DNA from: an uncultured Alphaproteobacteria bacterium
GTDB taxonomy: Bacteria > Pseudomonadota > Alphaproteobacteria > RF32 > CAG-239
DNA length: 64,000 bases
Assembly: GCA_934271465.1 (NCBI GenBank)
Contig: CAKQRQ010000004.1
Location: 1-64,000 of the forward strand
Reading direction: 5' to 3'
Shown: piece after piece, positions 42,784 through 52,434 of the stretch
How positions within the stretch are numbered: the stretch's first letter is position 1
How the letters are laid out: every line of letters begins with the position of its first letter
The notes under the pieces: model-generated
What the model was told of the DNA's origin: nothing
Database searches by the model: none
What the model saw: the letters and a program-made list of their open reading frames with translations, nothing else
Made by a program: the position numbers and the translations under genes

Positions 42784-44170
42784 TCAATTCCAAACGCTCT
42801 TTACAAATTTTCTTAACTTTCTCATTCGGAATCTGCTCAATTTCTTTGGCAATCAGCCGCTCGCCGACTTCTTTTGTTTCGGGCGAGGCATAATCTTCCA
42901 AATATTCCTGCAGCGTCATTAGTGCATTGGGCAAGCAGCAGTTGTGAATTTGCATATTCTTGCACAAAGCCATAAAACGATCGCCCGTGCGCCCTTCGCG
43001 ATAACAAGCTGTGCAAAAACTCGGTGTATAGCCCAACTGCATCAACCACCGCACAACCTCATCTAACGACCGTCTGTCCGACACATCAAACTGCGCCGAA
43101 TTCTCTTCCTCGGGTTCGGGCTCGGCATATCCGCCGACCGATGTTTTGCTTCCGCCTGAAATTTGGGAAATGCCAAGCTGCAAAACTCTCTCGCGGGATT
43201 TTTGGCTTTCGCGCGTCGAAACAATCATTCCCGTATAAGGAACGGCGATTCTGATGCAGGCCACCAATTTTGTAAAAATATCATCGCTAATCGCATTTGA
43301 AAAAGTCGATGGGTCAATATCGTCCGCCGGACAAATTCTAGGAACGCTGATTGTGTGCGGCCCAACGCCGAAAGCCGCCTCTAAGTGTTCGGCGTGCATC
43401 AAAAGCCCCGTAAATTCATAACGATAGGTCGACAATCCATACAAGACGCCAAGTCCCACATCATCGATTCCGCCTTGCATGGCTCTGTCCATTGCTTCGG
43501 TATGATAGGTATAATTATGCTTGGGACCAGTCGGATGTAATATTTCATAATTTTCTTTATTGTAGGTTTCCTGAAACAAAATATATGTGCCGATTCCGGC
43601 CTCATGAAGTTTGCGGTAATTTTCAACCGTTGTTGCGGCAATATTGACATTGACGCGGCGGATAGCGCCGTTCTTATGCTTAATGCCGTAAATCGTTTTG
43701 ATAGACTCCAAAATATATTCAATCGGATTATTTACGGGATCTTCACCGGCCTCAATCGCCAAGCGTTTATGCCCCATATCCTGCAAAGCAATAACTTCTT
43801 TCTTAATATCTTCCTGAGTCATTTTTTTGCGGGAAATGTGTTTGTTTTTAGCATGATAAGGACAATAGACGCACCCGTTGACACAATAGTTTGACAAATA
43901 CAACGGCGCAAACAAAACAATGCGGTTGCCGTAAAAATCATCTTTGATTTGACGGGCAAGCGCAAAAATTTCTTCATTTTTATCCGGCAAGTCACAGTCC
44001 AGCAGCACAGCCGCCTCACGATGGCTCAGCCCCTTGCGCAAACGGGCTTTTTCCAATATCTCATCAATCAATGCCGCGTTATGTTTGTTGGCTGCGGCAT
44101 AGTCAAGGGTTTCTAAAATTTCTTCATGGTTAATAAATTCTTCGGCTTTCGGAGATTTCTTATCATACAT
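42752..44170 (-). CDS. hydG: [FeFe]-hydrogenase maturase HydG
   Basis: 472 residues, the usual length. The radical-SAM cluster motif is Cys96-x3-Cys100-x2-Cys103 in YCVNGCVYCPYH. The C-terminal cluster motif CX2CX22C is Cys386, Cys389, Cys412. This pair separates HydG from ThiH. It cleaves tyrosine to supply CO and cyanide to the H-cluster. hydE, hydF and a hydrogenase gene are not in the window, so it stands alone. It implies fermentative or anaerobic hydrogen metabolism, unusual for alphaproteobacteria. Confidence 0.95.
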   Translation of the reverse strand: MYDKKSPKAEEFINHEEILETLDYAAANKHNAALIDEILEKARLRKGLSHREAAVLLDCDLPDKNEEIFALARQIKDDFYGNRIVLFAPLYLSNYCVNGCVYCPYHAKNKHISRKKMTQEDIKKEVIALQDMGHKRLAIEAGEDPVNNPIEYILESIKTIYGIKHKNGAIRRVNVNIAATTVENYRKLHEAGIGTYILFQETYNKENYEILHPTGPKHNYTYHTEAMDRAMQGGIDDVGLGVLYGLSTYRYEFTGLLMHAEHLEAAFGVGPHTISVPRICPADDIDPSTFSNAISDDIFTKLVACIRIAVPYTGMIVSTRESQKSRERVLQLGISQISGGSKTSVGGYAEPEPEEENSAQFDVSDRRSLDEVVRWLMQLGYTPSFCTACYREGRTGDRFMALCKNMQIHNCCLPNALMTLQEYLEDYASPETKEVGERLIAKEIEQIPNEKVKKICKERLELIKQNQRDFRF

Positions 44171-44257
44171 AGTCTTTGTCCTTTCATCTGTTTTATATCT
44201 AATCCTTTTTTTGAGAAAAGGGGAATTTTTTTAAGATGATGTGCACAAATTTTAAGG

Positions 44258-44286
44258 TTGCCAAACTGCCCAAAATAAGATATATC
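44258..44286 (+). promoter_or_regulatory. Sigma-70-like promoter of the U32 gene
   Basis: TTGCCA, 17 bases, TATATC, with predicted start near 44293, 21 bases before the ATG at 44314. Confidence 0.55.
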
Positions 44287-44313
44287 TGAAAGCCAATCAG
44301 ACAAGGAGGCTTT

Positions 44314-46584
44314 ATGGCAAAAGAACTTTTGGCACCGGCCGGAGACATTGAGGCTGGATACGCGGCACTTTATTACGGCGCAGACGCCGTTTATTTGGGG
44401 CTCAAACAATTTTCAGCCCGCGCAACGGCAAATAATTTCAGCGAGGAAGAGCTCAATGAGTTGACGGCCTTTGCCCACCATCTCAACCGCAAAGTTTTTG
44501 TGACCATCAACACGGTTTTGCAAGAAGGCGAACTTCCAGATTTGCTCAAGAATTTGGATATTTGCCGCCGCTGTCGGATTGACGCGGTTATTTTGCAGGA
44601 TTTAGGCGTCGCCCGTGTCATCAAAAATCAATATCCCGAAATTGAAATGCATGCCAGCACCCAAATGGCCGTCCACAATAAGGAAGGTGCACTTGCGCTT
44701 AAAAAAGCCGGCTTTGCGCGCGTTGTCGTTGCTAGAGAACTGACCTTGCCCGAGATTAAAGAAATCGCAACCATTCCCGATTTGGAGCTGGAAGCCTTTG
44801 TTCACGGCGCTTTGTGCTATTCTTACAGCGGCGTCTGCCAATTTTCTTCAATGGTCAGCGGGCGCAGCGCCAACCGCGGCAAATGCCTTTATCCGTGCCG
44901 CGCAGAATTTTGCAAAGAAGGTCAATTTGAGCATTGCTTCTCGATGAAAGATTTGGCGCTCGGCGAAGATGTTCTCAAACTGCCCGTTTATTCGCTCAAG
45001 ATTGAGGGGCGTAAAAAGAACGCTCTTTATGTGGCGGCTGTCACAGATTATTACCGCAATATTTTGGACGGCAAAGGCGCAAATCCTCAAAAAGAAGAAA
45101 ATATTAAACAAATTTTTTCAAGGCCTTGGTGCAAATTTCATTTCAGAGGCCGCACAAAAGATGTCACCGACAAAAAATTTGTCGGCCACCGCGGATTGCC
45201 TATCGGACGGATAGAAGAGATGAAAGGCAATGAAATATTTTTCAAAACCACGCATAAAATCGCCCGTCATGACGGAATCCAAATTGATATTGAAACAAGC
45301 GAAAAACCTTACGGATTTTCTTTGCAAAAGATGTGGGTTAACGCCCGCCCTGTTTTGGAAGCCAAAGCCGGCGACAGAGTCGAGATTCTTCTTCCCGAAA
45401 GGGTCAACGGACTTTCCAAAGGCGCCGCCGTCTATCTGGCGTCTTCTTCCGAAGTCAAAAGCGCTTACGGCTACCAAAAACCCAAACCGCGCGAATTTAT
45501 GGCGCGTTACGGGATTGATGTCTGCGTCAACATTACCCCTCAAAAAATTACCGCCACTTCTGACGGACACACGGCAGAACTCAGCGGAAATTTTGCACCG
45601 GCCAATGATGCAGCCAAAACAGACGACGCCGTCCGCAAGGCTTTTGCCAAAACCGGCGACACGGCACTCTCTTTACAAAACCTGTCTATCAATAATCCTC
45701 AAGGATTGTTTGTTCCTGCGTCTGTTCTCAATGACTTGCGCCGGACGCTTTATGCTCAAATTACACCGGCTTTTCCTCACCCAACGCTTGACCTGCCTGC
45801 GCCGAGAACTCTCCCGATAGAGGCCAAATGGATTATCAAGACCGATAATATCCGCAATCTTTCACAGATAGATTTATCCAAAATTGCTGAAATTATTTAT
45901 TTGATTTCGCCGGAAACAACTTTGGATGAGGTTGCCAAGCTTCCCAAGAATAAAGTTCGTTTGGCTCTTCCGACCATCTGCCGAAAAGTCAAAGACTTTG
46001 AACCAGTAATTGCCAAACTTCTCAACACTGGTTACAAAAAATGGGAGATTGCCAATTATTGGGGTTTAGGTGTTTTGCCTGTCAAAAAAATAGATCTGAG
46101 CTTTGACAACCCGATTTATATGTTCAACACGCAGGCTGCCGCTGCTGCTCAAGAACTCGGCGCCTCAAGAATTACGCTCGCCGTTGAGGACACCTTGTCC
46201 AATCTCAAGAATATGGCCTTAGGCGCGCCTTTGCCTGTTGTTTTTGTTGTTTATCAAGATGTGCCTCTGTTTACCTCGGCTGTCTGTATCAGGGATAATT
46301 CCTGCGCCGACTGTTCGCGCCAACCGCAATGGATAGCCCTCAGCCGTGACGGACAATCTTATCAGGCTCTATCAAAAGATTGCCAAACAACCGTATTTGA
46401 AGCAAAAGCTTTTTCCGCCGCCGCAGGAGCAAGAGAAATTCGGGCAGATTTTTACCGCGCCGATTTTTGCTCAAAACCCTACACACCTCATCAGGTATCG
46501 GAGATTTTCAAAAAACTGATTTCTTTTGAAGATGTTTCACCAGCCGCCAAAGGCAACCTGACACGCCGCAATGAATTGTTTTAA
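44314..46584 (+). CDS. U32 family protein (RlhA/YdcP-like, with DUF3656 domain)
   Basis: 756 residues. The opening ELLAPAGDIEAGYAALYYGAD and the U32 signature EAFVHGALCYSYSGVCQFSS (about 163-182) are complete, followed by the second Cys pair (GKCLYPCRAEFC). A long DUF3656-type region and further cysteines (CADCSRQ) follow. U32 proteins are annotated as peptidases, but characterised ones (RlhA, TrhP, UbiU) hydroxylate RNA or ubiquinone precursors with an Fe-S cluster. RlhA, of similar length, acts on C2501 of 23S rRNA. AAGGAGG precedes the ATG. Confidence 0.9.
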   Translation: MAKELLAPAGDIEAGYAALYYGADAVYLGLKQFSARATANNFSEEELNELTAFAHHLNRKVFVTINTVLQEGELPDLLKNLDICRRCRIDAVILQDLGVARVIKNQYPEIEMHASTQMAVHNKEGALALKKAGFARVVVARELTLPEIKEIATIPDLELEAFVHGALCYSYSGVCQFSSMVSGRSANRGKCLYPCRAEFCKEGQFEHCFSMKDLALGEDVLKLPVYSLKIEGRKKNALYVAAVTDYYRNILDGKGANPQKEENIKQIFSRPWCKFHFRGRTKDVTDKKFVGHRGLPIGRIEEMKGNEIFFKTTHKIARHDGIQIDIETSEKPYGFSLQKMWVNARPVLEAKAGDRVEILLPERVNGLSKGAAVYLASSSEVKSAYGYQKPKPREFMARYGIDVCVNITPQKITATSDGHTAELSGNFAPANDAAKTDDAVRKAFAKTGDTALSLQNLSINNPQGLFVPASVLNDLRRTLYAQITPAFPHPTLDLPAPRTLPIEAKWIIKTDNIRNLSQIDLSKIAEIIYLISPETTLDEVAKLPKNKVRLALPTICRKVKDFEPVIAKLLNTGYKKWEIANYWGLGVLPVKKIDLSFDNPIYMFNTQAAAAAQELGASRITLAVEDTLSNLKNMALGAPLPVVFVVYQDVPLFTSAVCIRDNSCADCSRQPQWIALSRDGQSYQALSKDCQTTVFEAKAFSAAAGAREIRADFYRADFCSKPYTPHQVSEIFKKLISFEDVSPAAKGNLTRRNELF

Positions 46585-46588
46585 CACC

Positions 46589-47074
46589 CTAGAAAATGGG
46601 AAAAAACTTATATAAAATAAGCAAAATCAGCATGGCGTATGTGCCGGCGATGATATCGTCAAGCATCACGCCCCAGGCATTCAGAATTTTTTGATCGGCC
46701 CAGCGAACTGGCTGCGGTTTGATAATATCAAAAATCCGAAACAGAACAAAGCCGCAAAGATACACGCCCAAAGCCTCTGTTGTGCGCCCCTGCAAAAATC
46801 CCGCAACCGACACAAATGTCAGCAATTGACCGGCAACTTCATCAATCACAACAAACCCCGGATCATGCGGCGTATGTTTCAGGACTTCGGCCGTAGCCAA
46901 TACCCCGATAACAAAAGACACAACAACACCGGAGATAATCCCTGTCAATCCGAAATTATAGGCCAACACAAAAGCCAGCGGCAAAGTCGCCAATGAGCCG
47001 ACTGTTCCGGGAGCAAATTTTGAATTTCCAAATCCGAAGTATGTAGCAAGCCAAAAAGCAAGGCGCTGTTTCAT
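46589..47074 (-). CDS. pgpA: Phosphatidylglycerophosphatase A
   Basis: 161 residues, four membrane helices. ATYFGFGNSKFAPGTVGSLA, DPGFVVIDEVAGQ and FRIFDIIKPQPVRWAD are the PgpA motifs. It dephosphorylates phosphatidylglycerol phosphate in the inner membrane. It stands alone, convergent with the U32 gene four bases away. Confidence 0.95.
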   Translation of the reverse strand: MKQRLAFWLATYFGFGNSKFAPGTVGSLATLPLAFVLAYNFGLTGIISGVVVSFVIGVLATAEVLKHTPHDPGFVVIDEVAGQLLTFVSVAGFLQGRTTEALGVYLCGFVLFRIFDIIKPQPVRWADQKILNAWGVMLDDIIAGTYAMLILLILYKFFPIF

Positions 47075-47254
47075 CGTGTTTTCTCCAACTGTTGTTTCTT
47101 TATTTTGTTATAGGCGAGGAAATGTTTTTTTGACAGTCTTTTGTATAAATTGACCACAGCAAATTTTAGCTCTTGAAAAAGACGCAAAATTTTGATACCC
47201 CTTAAGACGCTGTATAACAAAAAACATAACTATTTTTAGAAAAGGTGTATAACA

Positions 47255-48559
47255 ATGAAAATAGGAATTATCGGGACAGGCTATGTCGGCCTGCCCAGCG
47301 GTGTCGGTTTTGCGGAACTCGGCAACAAGGTTGTCTGCATCGACAAAGATGCTGACAAAATCAATGCTCTTAAGGCTGGCCGCCTGACCATTTTTGAAGA
47401 CGGGCTTGCCGAACTTTTTCAAAAAAATATTCAAAACGGAAGACTTTCTTTTACCACCTCCATGGAAGAAGGCGTTAAAGACGCCGATGTGGTCATTATT
47501 GCCGTCGGCACACCGCCGCATCCGGTTACCAAAGAAGCCGATATGACCTATATTTATGCGGTCGCTGAAGAAATGGCGCCGTTTTTGAACGGTTACACGG
47601 TTGTGGCCGACAAATCCACCGTTCCGGTCGGCACCGGAGACGAGGTTGAAAAGATTATCCGCAAAGTCAATCCTTCGGCTGATTTTGATGTTGTTTCGCT
47701 GCCCGAATTTTTGCGCGAAGGGTTTGCCGTGCATGATTTCTTTGCACCGGACAGAATAGTCATCGGCACCAACACACCCCAAGCGGCCGAAACCTTAAAA
47801 AACCTTTACAAACCTTTTGACGGCAAGACGGAAATACTTTTTGTCAGCCGCAAGTCCGCCGAAACAATCAAATATGCGTCCAATGCCTTTTTGGCCATTA
47901 AGATTCATTATATTAACGAAATGGCTGATTTTTGCGAACATTCCGGCGCTGACGTTTTTGAAGTCGCCAAAGGCATGGGGCTGGACACACGCATCGGCAA
48001 GCGTTTTTTGAACCCCGGCCCCGGATACGGCGGAAGCTGTTTTCCAAAAGACACCAACGCCATGGCCTGCATGGGCAAAAAATGCGGCGCGCCTTTGTCT
48101 TTGATTGAGACCGCCATCAGAGGCAACGATTTACGAAAAACCAAAATGGCCGCGCGCATTCTGGAAACCGTGCAGCAAAAGCCCCATGCCAAAATTGCCG
48201 TTTGGGGCTTGGCTTTCAAAAACGGAACAGACGACGTTCGAGAATCTCCGGCCATGCAGATTATTGAACAGCTTCTTAAAAACGGCGCAGCGCTTTGCGT
48301 CTATGACCCCAAAGCTATGCCTAACGCAAAAAAAATTCTGGGAGACAGAGTGGCTTATGCGTCCTCGGAATTTGAGGCCGCCAAAGATGCCGATGTAGTG
48401 GCTGTCTTAACGGAATGGCCGCAATTTAGCGAGATTAATCTGACAGAATTGAAAGTCCTGATGAAGACGCCGCAAATTGTAGACCTGCGCAATATGCTGA
48501 AAACCAAACACCCCGAGGCGCTGGGCTTTAGCTATCAATGTATCGGGCACAGGGCTTAA
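47255..48559 (+). CDS. ugd: UDP-glucose 6-dehydrogenase
   Basis: 434 residues. The Rossmann motif IGIIGTGYVGLPSGVGFAEL opens the protein. GPGYGGSCFPKDTNA carries the catalytic Cys, and WGLAFKNGTDDVRESPA the C-terminal NAD site. It oxidises UDP-glucose to UDP-glucuronate for capsule, LPS or exopolysaccharide. A terminator follows at 48571. No glycosyltransferases lie nearby. Confidence 0.96.
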   Translation: MKIGIIGTGYVGLPSGVGFAELGNKVVCIDKDADKINALKAGRLTIFEDGLAELFQKNIQNGRLSFTTSMEEGVKDADVVIIAVGTPPHPVTKEADMTYIYAVAEEMAPFLNGYTVVADKSTVPVGTGDEVEKIIRKVNPSADFDVVSLPEFLREGFAVHDFFAPDRIVIGTNTPQAAETLKNLYKPFDGKTEILFVSRKSAETIKYASNAFLAIKIHYINEMADFCEHSGADVFEVAKGMGLDTRIGKRFLNPGPGYGGSCFPKDTNAMACMGKKCGAPLSLIETAIRGNDLRKTKMAARILETVQQKPHAKIAVWGLAFKNGTDDVRESPAMQIIEQLLKNGAALCVYDPKAMPNAKKILGDRVAYASSEFEAAKDADVVAVLTEWPQFSEINLTELKVLMKTPQIVDLRNMLKTKHPEALGFSYQCIGHRA

Positions 48560-48570
48560 CAACTTGCAAA

Positions 48571-48604
48571 CAAGGAGAAAAGCAGTTGCCTTTCTCCTTG
48601 TTTT
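48571..48604 (+). terminator. Intrinsic terminator of ugd
   Basis: A 10-bp stem CAAGGAGAAA / TTTCTCCTTG with a 10-base loop, followed by TTTT and a T-rich stretch, 12 bases after the ugd stop. Confidence 0.8.
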
Positions 48605-48682
48605 ACTTTTATTCAGAAACACCGTAAAATTCGCAATCACACCCGCACGGCTATTCCGCCGTCATATCTGTAACTTGTCACT

Positions 48683-48763
48683 CTATCTCCGGCTGACCAA
48701 AATGAAAGCGTAAGTATTTGAAATGACACAAAGTAAAAAAAGCAAAATAAAACCGTGTTTCAT
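48683..48763 (-). CDS. Possible 26-residue single-span membrane peptide
   Basis: A short frame beginning MKHGFILLFLLCVISNTYAF and ending ILVSRR is preceded by AAGGGG nine bases before the ATG. The sequence is one hydrophobic helix with a basic tail, as in small membrane peptides. It lies alone in the 279-base gap between the ugd terminator and ftsH, which otherwise shows nothing I can name. Chance is a real alternative for a frame this short. Confidence 0.35.
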   Translation of the reverse strand: MKHGFILLFLLCVISNTYAFILVSRR

Positions 48764-48883
48764 AAGATAAGCCCCTTGGTTGACACATCGTTTCCAGCAT
48801 TTAAACCAACGTTTAAACGCTCTATTGTTTTTAAGGATCTGTCATATTCAGCAAAAAGTCTGAAGAAACCCGCTAGACGCCTT

Positions 48884-50749
48884 TTACAGCTCAGGAATTG
48901 ACGCCTGCGTCCTCTTCTCTTCCGCCACAGGCGCTTCAGCATCTTTATTAATAGGCTTGCCGTCAAGCAAATCTTTGATTTCCTCGCCAGTCAAAGTCTC
49001 ATATTCAATCAATGCCTCGGCCAGCTTTTCCCAGTCTTTTTGATGTTCTTTCAAAAGCTTGGTCGCCCCGTTATAAGCATTCATCACAAGGGTCTTGATT
49101 TCCTCATCAACCAAACGCGCTGTTTCCTCGCTCATATTGCGGCTTTGCGTCACAGATTTACCCAAAAAGACCTCGCCGGTATTTTCAGCATACAAAACAG
49201 GCCCGAGCTTATCGCTCATTCCCCATTCCGTTACCATAGACCGTGCCAAATTGGTTGCTGCCGCAATATCCGAAGACGCCCCCGATGTAACTTTTTGAGG
49301 ACCAAACTTAAGCTCCTCTGCCACACGGCCGCCCATCATAATGATAAGACGCGAAAGCATTTTTGTTTTAGAATACGAATATTGATCCTTTTCGGGCAAT
49401 TGCTGAACCATTCCCAAAGCGCGGCCTCTTGGGATAATCGTCGCCTTGTGAATAGGATCTGTTTCCTCAACAAACAACGAACAAATGGCATGCCCCGCCT
49501 CATGAAAAGCCGTAAGCTTTTTCTCGTTCTCATCCATGGCCATCGACTTGCGTTCCGCTCCCATCAAGACCTTGTCTTTGGCCTCGTCAAAGTCTTTGGA
49601 AGTCACTTTGGTTTTGTTCTTACGTGCAGCCAACAAAGCCGCCTCATTAACAAGATTCGCCAAATCGGCTCCCGAAAACCCCGGAGTCCCGCGGGCAATC
49701 ACAGACAAATTAACATCTTTGGCCAAAGGAACTTTCTTCACATGGACTTTCAAAATTTCCTCGCGGCCTTTCTTGTCCGGATTCGTCACGGTAACCTGCC
49801 TGTCAAAACGCCCCGGACGCAACAGCGCCGGATCCAAAACATCAGGTCTGTTTGTCGCGGCAATCAAGATAACATTCTCTTTATCCTCAAACCCGTCCAT
49901 CTCAACCAAGAGCTGGTTTAAGGTCTGTTCACGCTCATCATTACCGCCGCCGAGCCCTGCACCGCGGTGGCGTCCGACCGCGTCAATCTCATCAATAAAG
50001 AGCAGACACGGCGCATTTTTCTTAGCCTGAGCAAACATATCGCGCACACGCGATGCCCCTACGCCGACAAACATTTCAACAAAATCAGAACCCGAAATTG
50101 AGAAAAACGGCACATCAGCTTCGCCTGCAACAGCCTTAGCAAGCAGAGTCTTACCTGTCCCCGGAGGACCGACCATCAAAACACCCTTCGGAATCTTACC
50201 GCCCAAACGCTGAAACTTTGCCGGATCCTTCAAAAAGTCAACAACCTCTTCCAATTCCTGTTTGGCCTCATCAGCACCGGCCACATCGGCAAAAGTTACT
50301 TTTTTGGTGTTCTCGACCAGTCTCGCTCGAGATTTACCGAAACTCATAGCCTTGTTATTGCCGGAATTGGCCTGACGCATAAAAAAGACCCAAACCCCGA
50401 TAAGAAGCAGCATCGGAAACCAAGATACAAAAATTCCCCACAAATTATTGCTTGTGTTATCCTCTGGCAAAGCTGTTACCTTCACATCATGCTTGCGCAG
50501 ATTCTCAACCATCGTCGGATCATACGGCGCATAGGTATAAAACCGCGCACCGCTGACAGACTTTCCGCTGATACTTGCACCACTGATGGTCACTTCGGAA
50601 ATTTGTTTATTTTCAACCTTATCCATAAATTCCGAAAAAGCCAACTGCTCGGCTCCGGCACTGACCGTATTCCCCGACCACAGATTCGCGGCAAAAGACA
50701 ACGCAACAAAAACAGCCAGCCAAATAAAAAAGTTCTTTCCCATCCCCAT
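48884..50749 (-). CDS. ftsH: ATP-dependent zinc metalloprotease FtsH
   Basis: 621 residues. Two membrane helices flank a periplasmic domain. The AAA+ module has GPPGTGKTLLAKAVAGEA, FIDEIDAVGRHRGAG and ATNRPDVLDPALLRPGRFD. The M41 protease site is HEAGH. It degrades membrane and regulatory proteins. The ATG has GGAAG upstream. In many alphaproteobacteria ftsH follows tilS and the tol-pal region; here it stands alone. Confidence 0.97.
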   Translation of the reverse strand: MGMGKNFFIWLAVFVALSFAANLWSGNTVSAGAEQLAFSEFMDKVENKQISEVTISGASISGKSVSGARFYTYAPYDPTMVENLRKHDVKVTALPEDNTSNNLWGIFVSWFPMLLLIGVWVFFMRQANSGNNKAMSFGKSRARLVENTKKVTFADVAGADEAKQELEEVVDFLKDPAKFQRLGGKIPKGVLMVGPPGTGKTLLAKAVAGEADVPFFSISGSDFVEMFVGVGASRVRDMFAQAKKNAPCLLFIDEIDAVGRHRGAGLGGGNDEREQTLNQLLVEMDGFEDKENVILIAATNRPDVLDPALLRPGRFDRQVTVTNPDKKGREEILKVHVKKVPLAKDVNLSVIARGTPGFSGADLANLVNEAALLAARKNKTKVTSKDFDEAKDKVLMGAERKSMAMDENEKKLTAFHEAGHAICSLFVEETDPIHKATIIPRGRALGMVQQLPEKDQYSYSKTKMLSRLIIMMGGRVAEELKFGPQKVTSGASSDIAAATNLARSMVTEWGMSDKLGPVLYAENTGEVFLGKSVTQSRNMSEETARLVDEEIKTLVMNAYNGATKLLKEHQKDWEKLAEALIEYETLTGEEIKDLLDGKPINKDAEAPVAEEKRTQASIPEL

Positions 50750-50839
50750 TGGAGCTTCCTTACTTAAAAATTTTTACATCTTTTTTATATATAGTTTTTT
50801 TATTTGCAAAACACAAGCTTTAGTTCTTTTTCTCCCAAC

Positions 50840-50865
50840 AAAAAGCTGCCCCGAAAGGAGCAGCT
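50840..50865 (-). terminator. Intrinsic terminator of the dsbA-like gene
   Basis: On the minus strand a 9-bp stem AGCTGCTCC / GGGGCAGCT with loop TTTC is followed by five T, 30 bases beyond the stop. Confidence 0.75.
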
Positions 50866-50894
50866 CTTTGTGTGTTTTATCCGATGATAACAAT

Positions 50895-51620
50895 TTATTT
50901 TGCAGCGTTGATGGCGTCCTGAATAACAGAAGCATCCAAAGTCTGCAAAATCTTGTTATTGAAGACCAATGTCGGAACGCCGTTAACCTGCAATTTGCCG
51001 GCCAAAGAAGAAACAGCATTCAATGTTGCCTGAACTTTTTCAGACTTCATATCAGCCTTAACTTTTTCCAAATCAGCACCGGCTGCAACAACGATTTCAT
51101 CAACCTTAGCTTCGGTCAATCTGCCTTCAGCGCTGAACAAACCGTTGTAAACTTCGGCAAATTTGCCCTGATTTCCGGCAGCCAAAGCAGCCTCGGCAGC
51201 ATATTTAGAAACAGGAGACAAGAATGTCATCGGTTTGGCAACAATCTTAACATCCGGATTCTTAGAAGCAATTTCTTTCAAAGCCGGATAAACTCTGTGA
51301 CAATAGCCGCAAGAGAAATCAAAGAATTCAACCAAAACCATTTTACCGTCCGGATTGGCAATCACGCCGTCATCGGCACGATTATTCAATTCTTCGGCGT
51401 TAGCCTTAATTTTTTCTTCAACCTGTTTCAAAGCTTCCTCTCTTTGTTTGGCATCATAGGCCTGCATAGCCTGCATAACCAACTCGGGTTTTTCTTTCAA
51501 AACAGCCTCGACATCGGCGCCGCCTTTCTTGCAGCTGCAGCAAAAAATGCACATAACCAAAGCAATAACGGCAACGGCCAAAGCGGCCAAAGACACGTAA
51601 ACAGCATTAATTTTATTCAT
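50895..51620 (-). CDS. Membrane-anchored DsbA-family thiol oxidoreductase
   Basis: 241 residues. An N-terminal anchor (VSLAALAVAVIALVMCIFCC) is followed by an alpha-helical stretch and a thioredoxin domain with active site Cys104-Gly-Tyr-Cys107 (FFDFSCGYCHRVYPAL). The cis-Pro loop is VNGVPTLVF. This is the Com1/ScsC/BdbD-like branch of DsbA. It would form or shuffle disulfides in the periplasm, relevant to the Cys-rich exported proteins of the array and to the Cys-bearing flagellin insert. The CCSC near the membrane might be lipidated. Confidence 0.88.
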   Translation of the reverse strand: MNKINAVYVSLAALAVAVIALVMCIFCCSCKKGGADVEAVLKEKPELVMQAMQAYDAKQREEALKQVEEKIKANAEELNNRADDGVIANPDGKMVLVEFFDFSCGYCHRVYPALKEIASKNPDVKIVAKPMTFLSPVSKYAAEAALAAGNQGKFAEVYNGLFSAEGRLTEAKVDEIVVAAGADLEKVKADMKSEKVQATLNAVSSLAGKLQVNGVPTLVFNNKILQTLDASVIQDAINAAK

Positions 51621-51774
51621 TTTATCTTCCTTATAAGTAATATATTTTTTTCAAAAACCAAGACTATATTAATCAATTCATTTATTTTTACAAGTCAAAA
51701 ATAAATATTATTGATAATCTCAAAAATATGAGGCATATAATATATAAAGTATAAAAATAAACGAGAGAACCGAA

Positions 51775-52434
51775 ATGTTTCACATTCATTTGTCTTTGTT
51801 TTCAAAAACGAAATCCCTTGAAAACGAGATTGACAATTTTCATGACAAGCTGATTGATGCATCCATGACCTTTTGCAAGGCCATAAAGACCTATCTTCTT
51901 GAAGAAAGATCTCCGGATTTTGAAAAATATTCTAAACAGATTAAGACCATTGAGCACGACGCCGATAATCTGCGCCGCACAATAGAAAACAGCCTGTATT
52001 CATACAACCTGATTCCGGACTTACGCGCCGATGTCCTGCAATTGGTCGAAAATTTGGACAAGGTCATCAACAAAATTGATGAAGTAACCTATATGTTTTA
52101 TGCGGAATGCCCGTCGATTCCCGAAGAATATCGCTCAGCCATAAAAGAACTGTGCAAACTCAGCGCCGACTGTGCCGAAAATATGTGCAAAGCCTCGCGC
52201 GCCTTTTTCCGAGACTTAAGTTCAGTTCGCGACTATTCCCAAAAAGTATATTTTATCGAACATGAATCTGATGTTTGCTCGCGCCGGCTTTTGGAAGAAA
52301 TTTTCGCCTCATCCCGTCCTCTGGCCGAAAAGCTCCAGCTGCGCCAATTTATTGACGGTATTGCCGATATTGCAGATCAGGCGGAAGACTTTATTGACGG
52401 ACTTCTCATCTTTGCAATCAAGCGAGACATCTGA
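51775..52434 (+). CDS. DUF47/PhoU-like phosphate transport accessory protein
   Basis: 219 residues, all-helical, without signal peptide. The segments DNFHDKLIDASMTFCKAI, IKTIEHDADNLRRTIENSL and KVYFIEHESDVCSRRLLEEIF form the PhoU-like repeats of the DUF47 (TIGR00153) family. These proteins are encoded with and regulate Pit-type transporters. Its TGA stop overlaps the ATG of the transporter gene (TGATG), so they form a coupled pair. Confidence 0.92.
   Translation: MFHIHLSLFSKTKSLENEIDNFHDKLIDASMTFCKAIKTYLLEERSPDFEKYSKQIKTIEHDADNLRRTIENSLYSYNLIPDLRADVLQLVENLDKVINKIDEVTYMFYAECPSIPEEYRSAIKELCKLSADCAENMCKASRAFFRDLSSVRDYSQKVYFIEHESDVCSRRLLEEIFASSRPLAEKLQLRQFIDGIADIADQAEDFIDGLLIFAIKRDI

Noticed and set aside
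49040..49921. 293-residue frame antisense to ftsH, and similar long antisense frames in cckA (16682-17254) and the U32 gene (45230-45820)
   Set aside because: All are shadows of well-identified genes on the other strand with no start signals or recognisable protein character.
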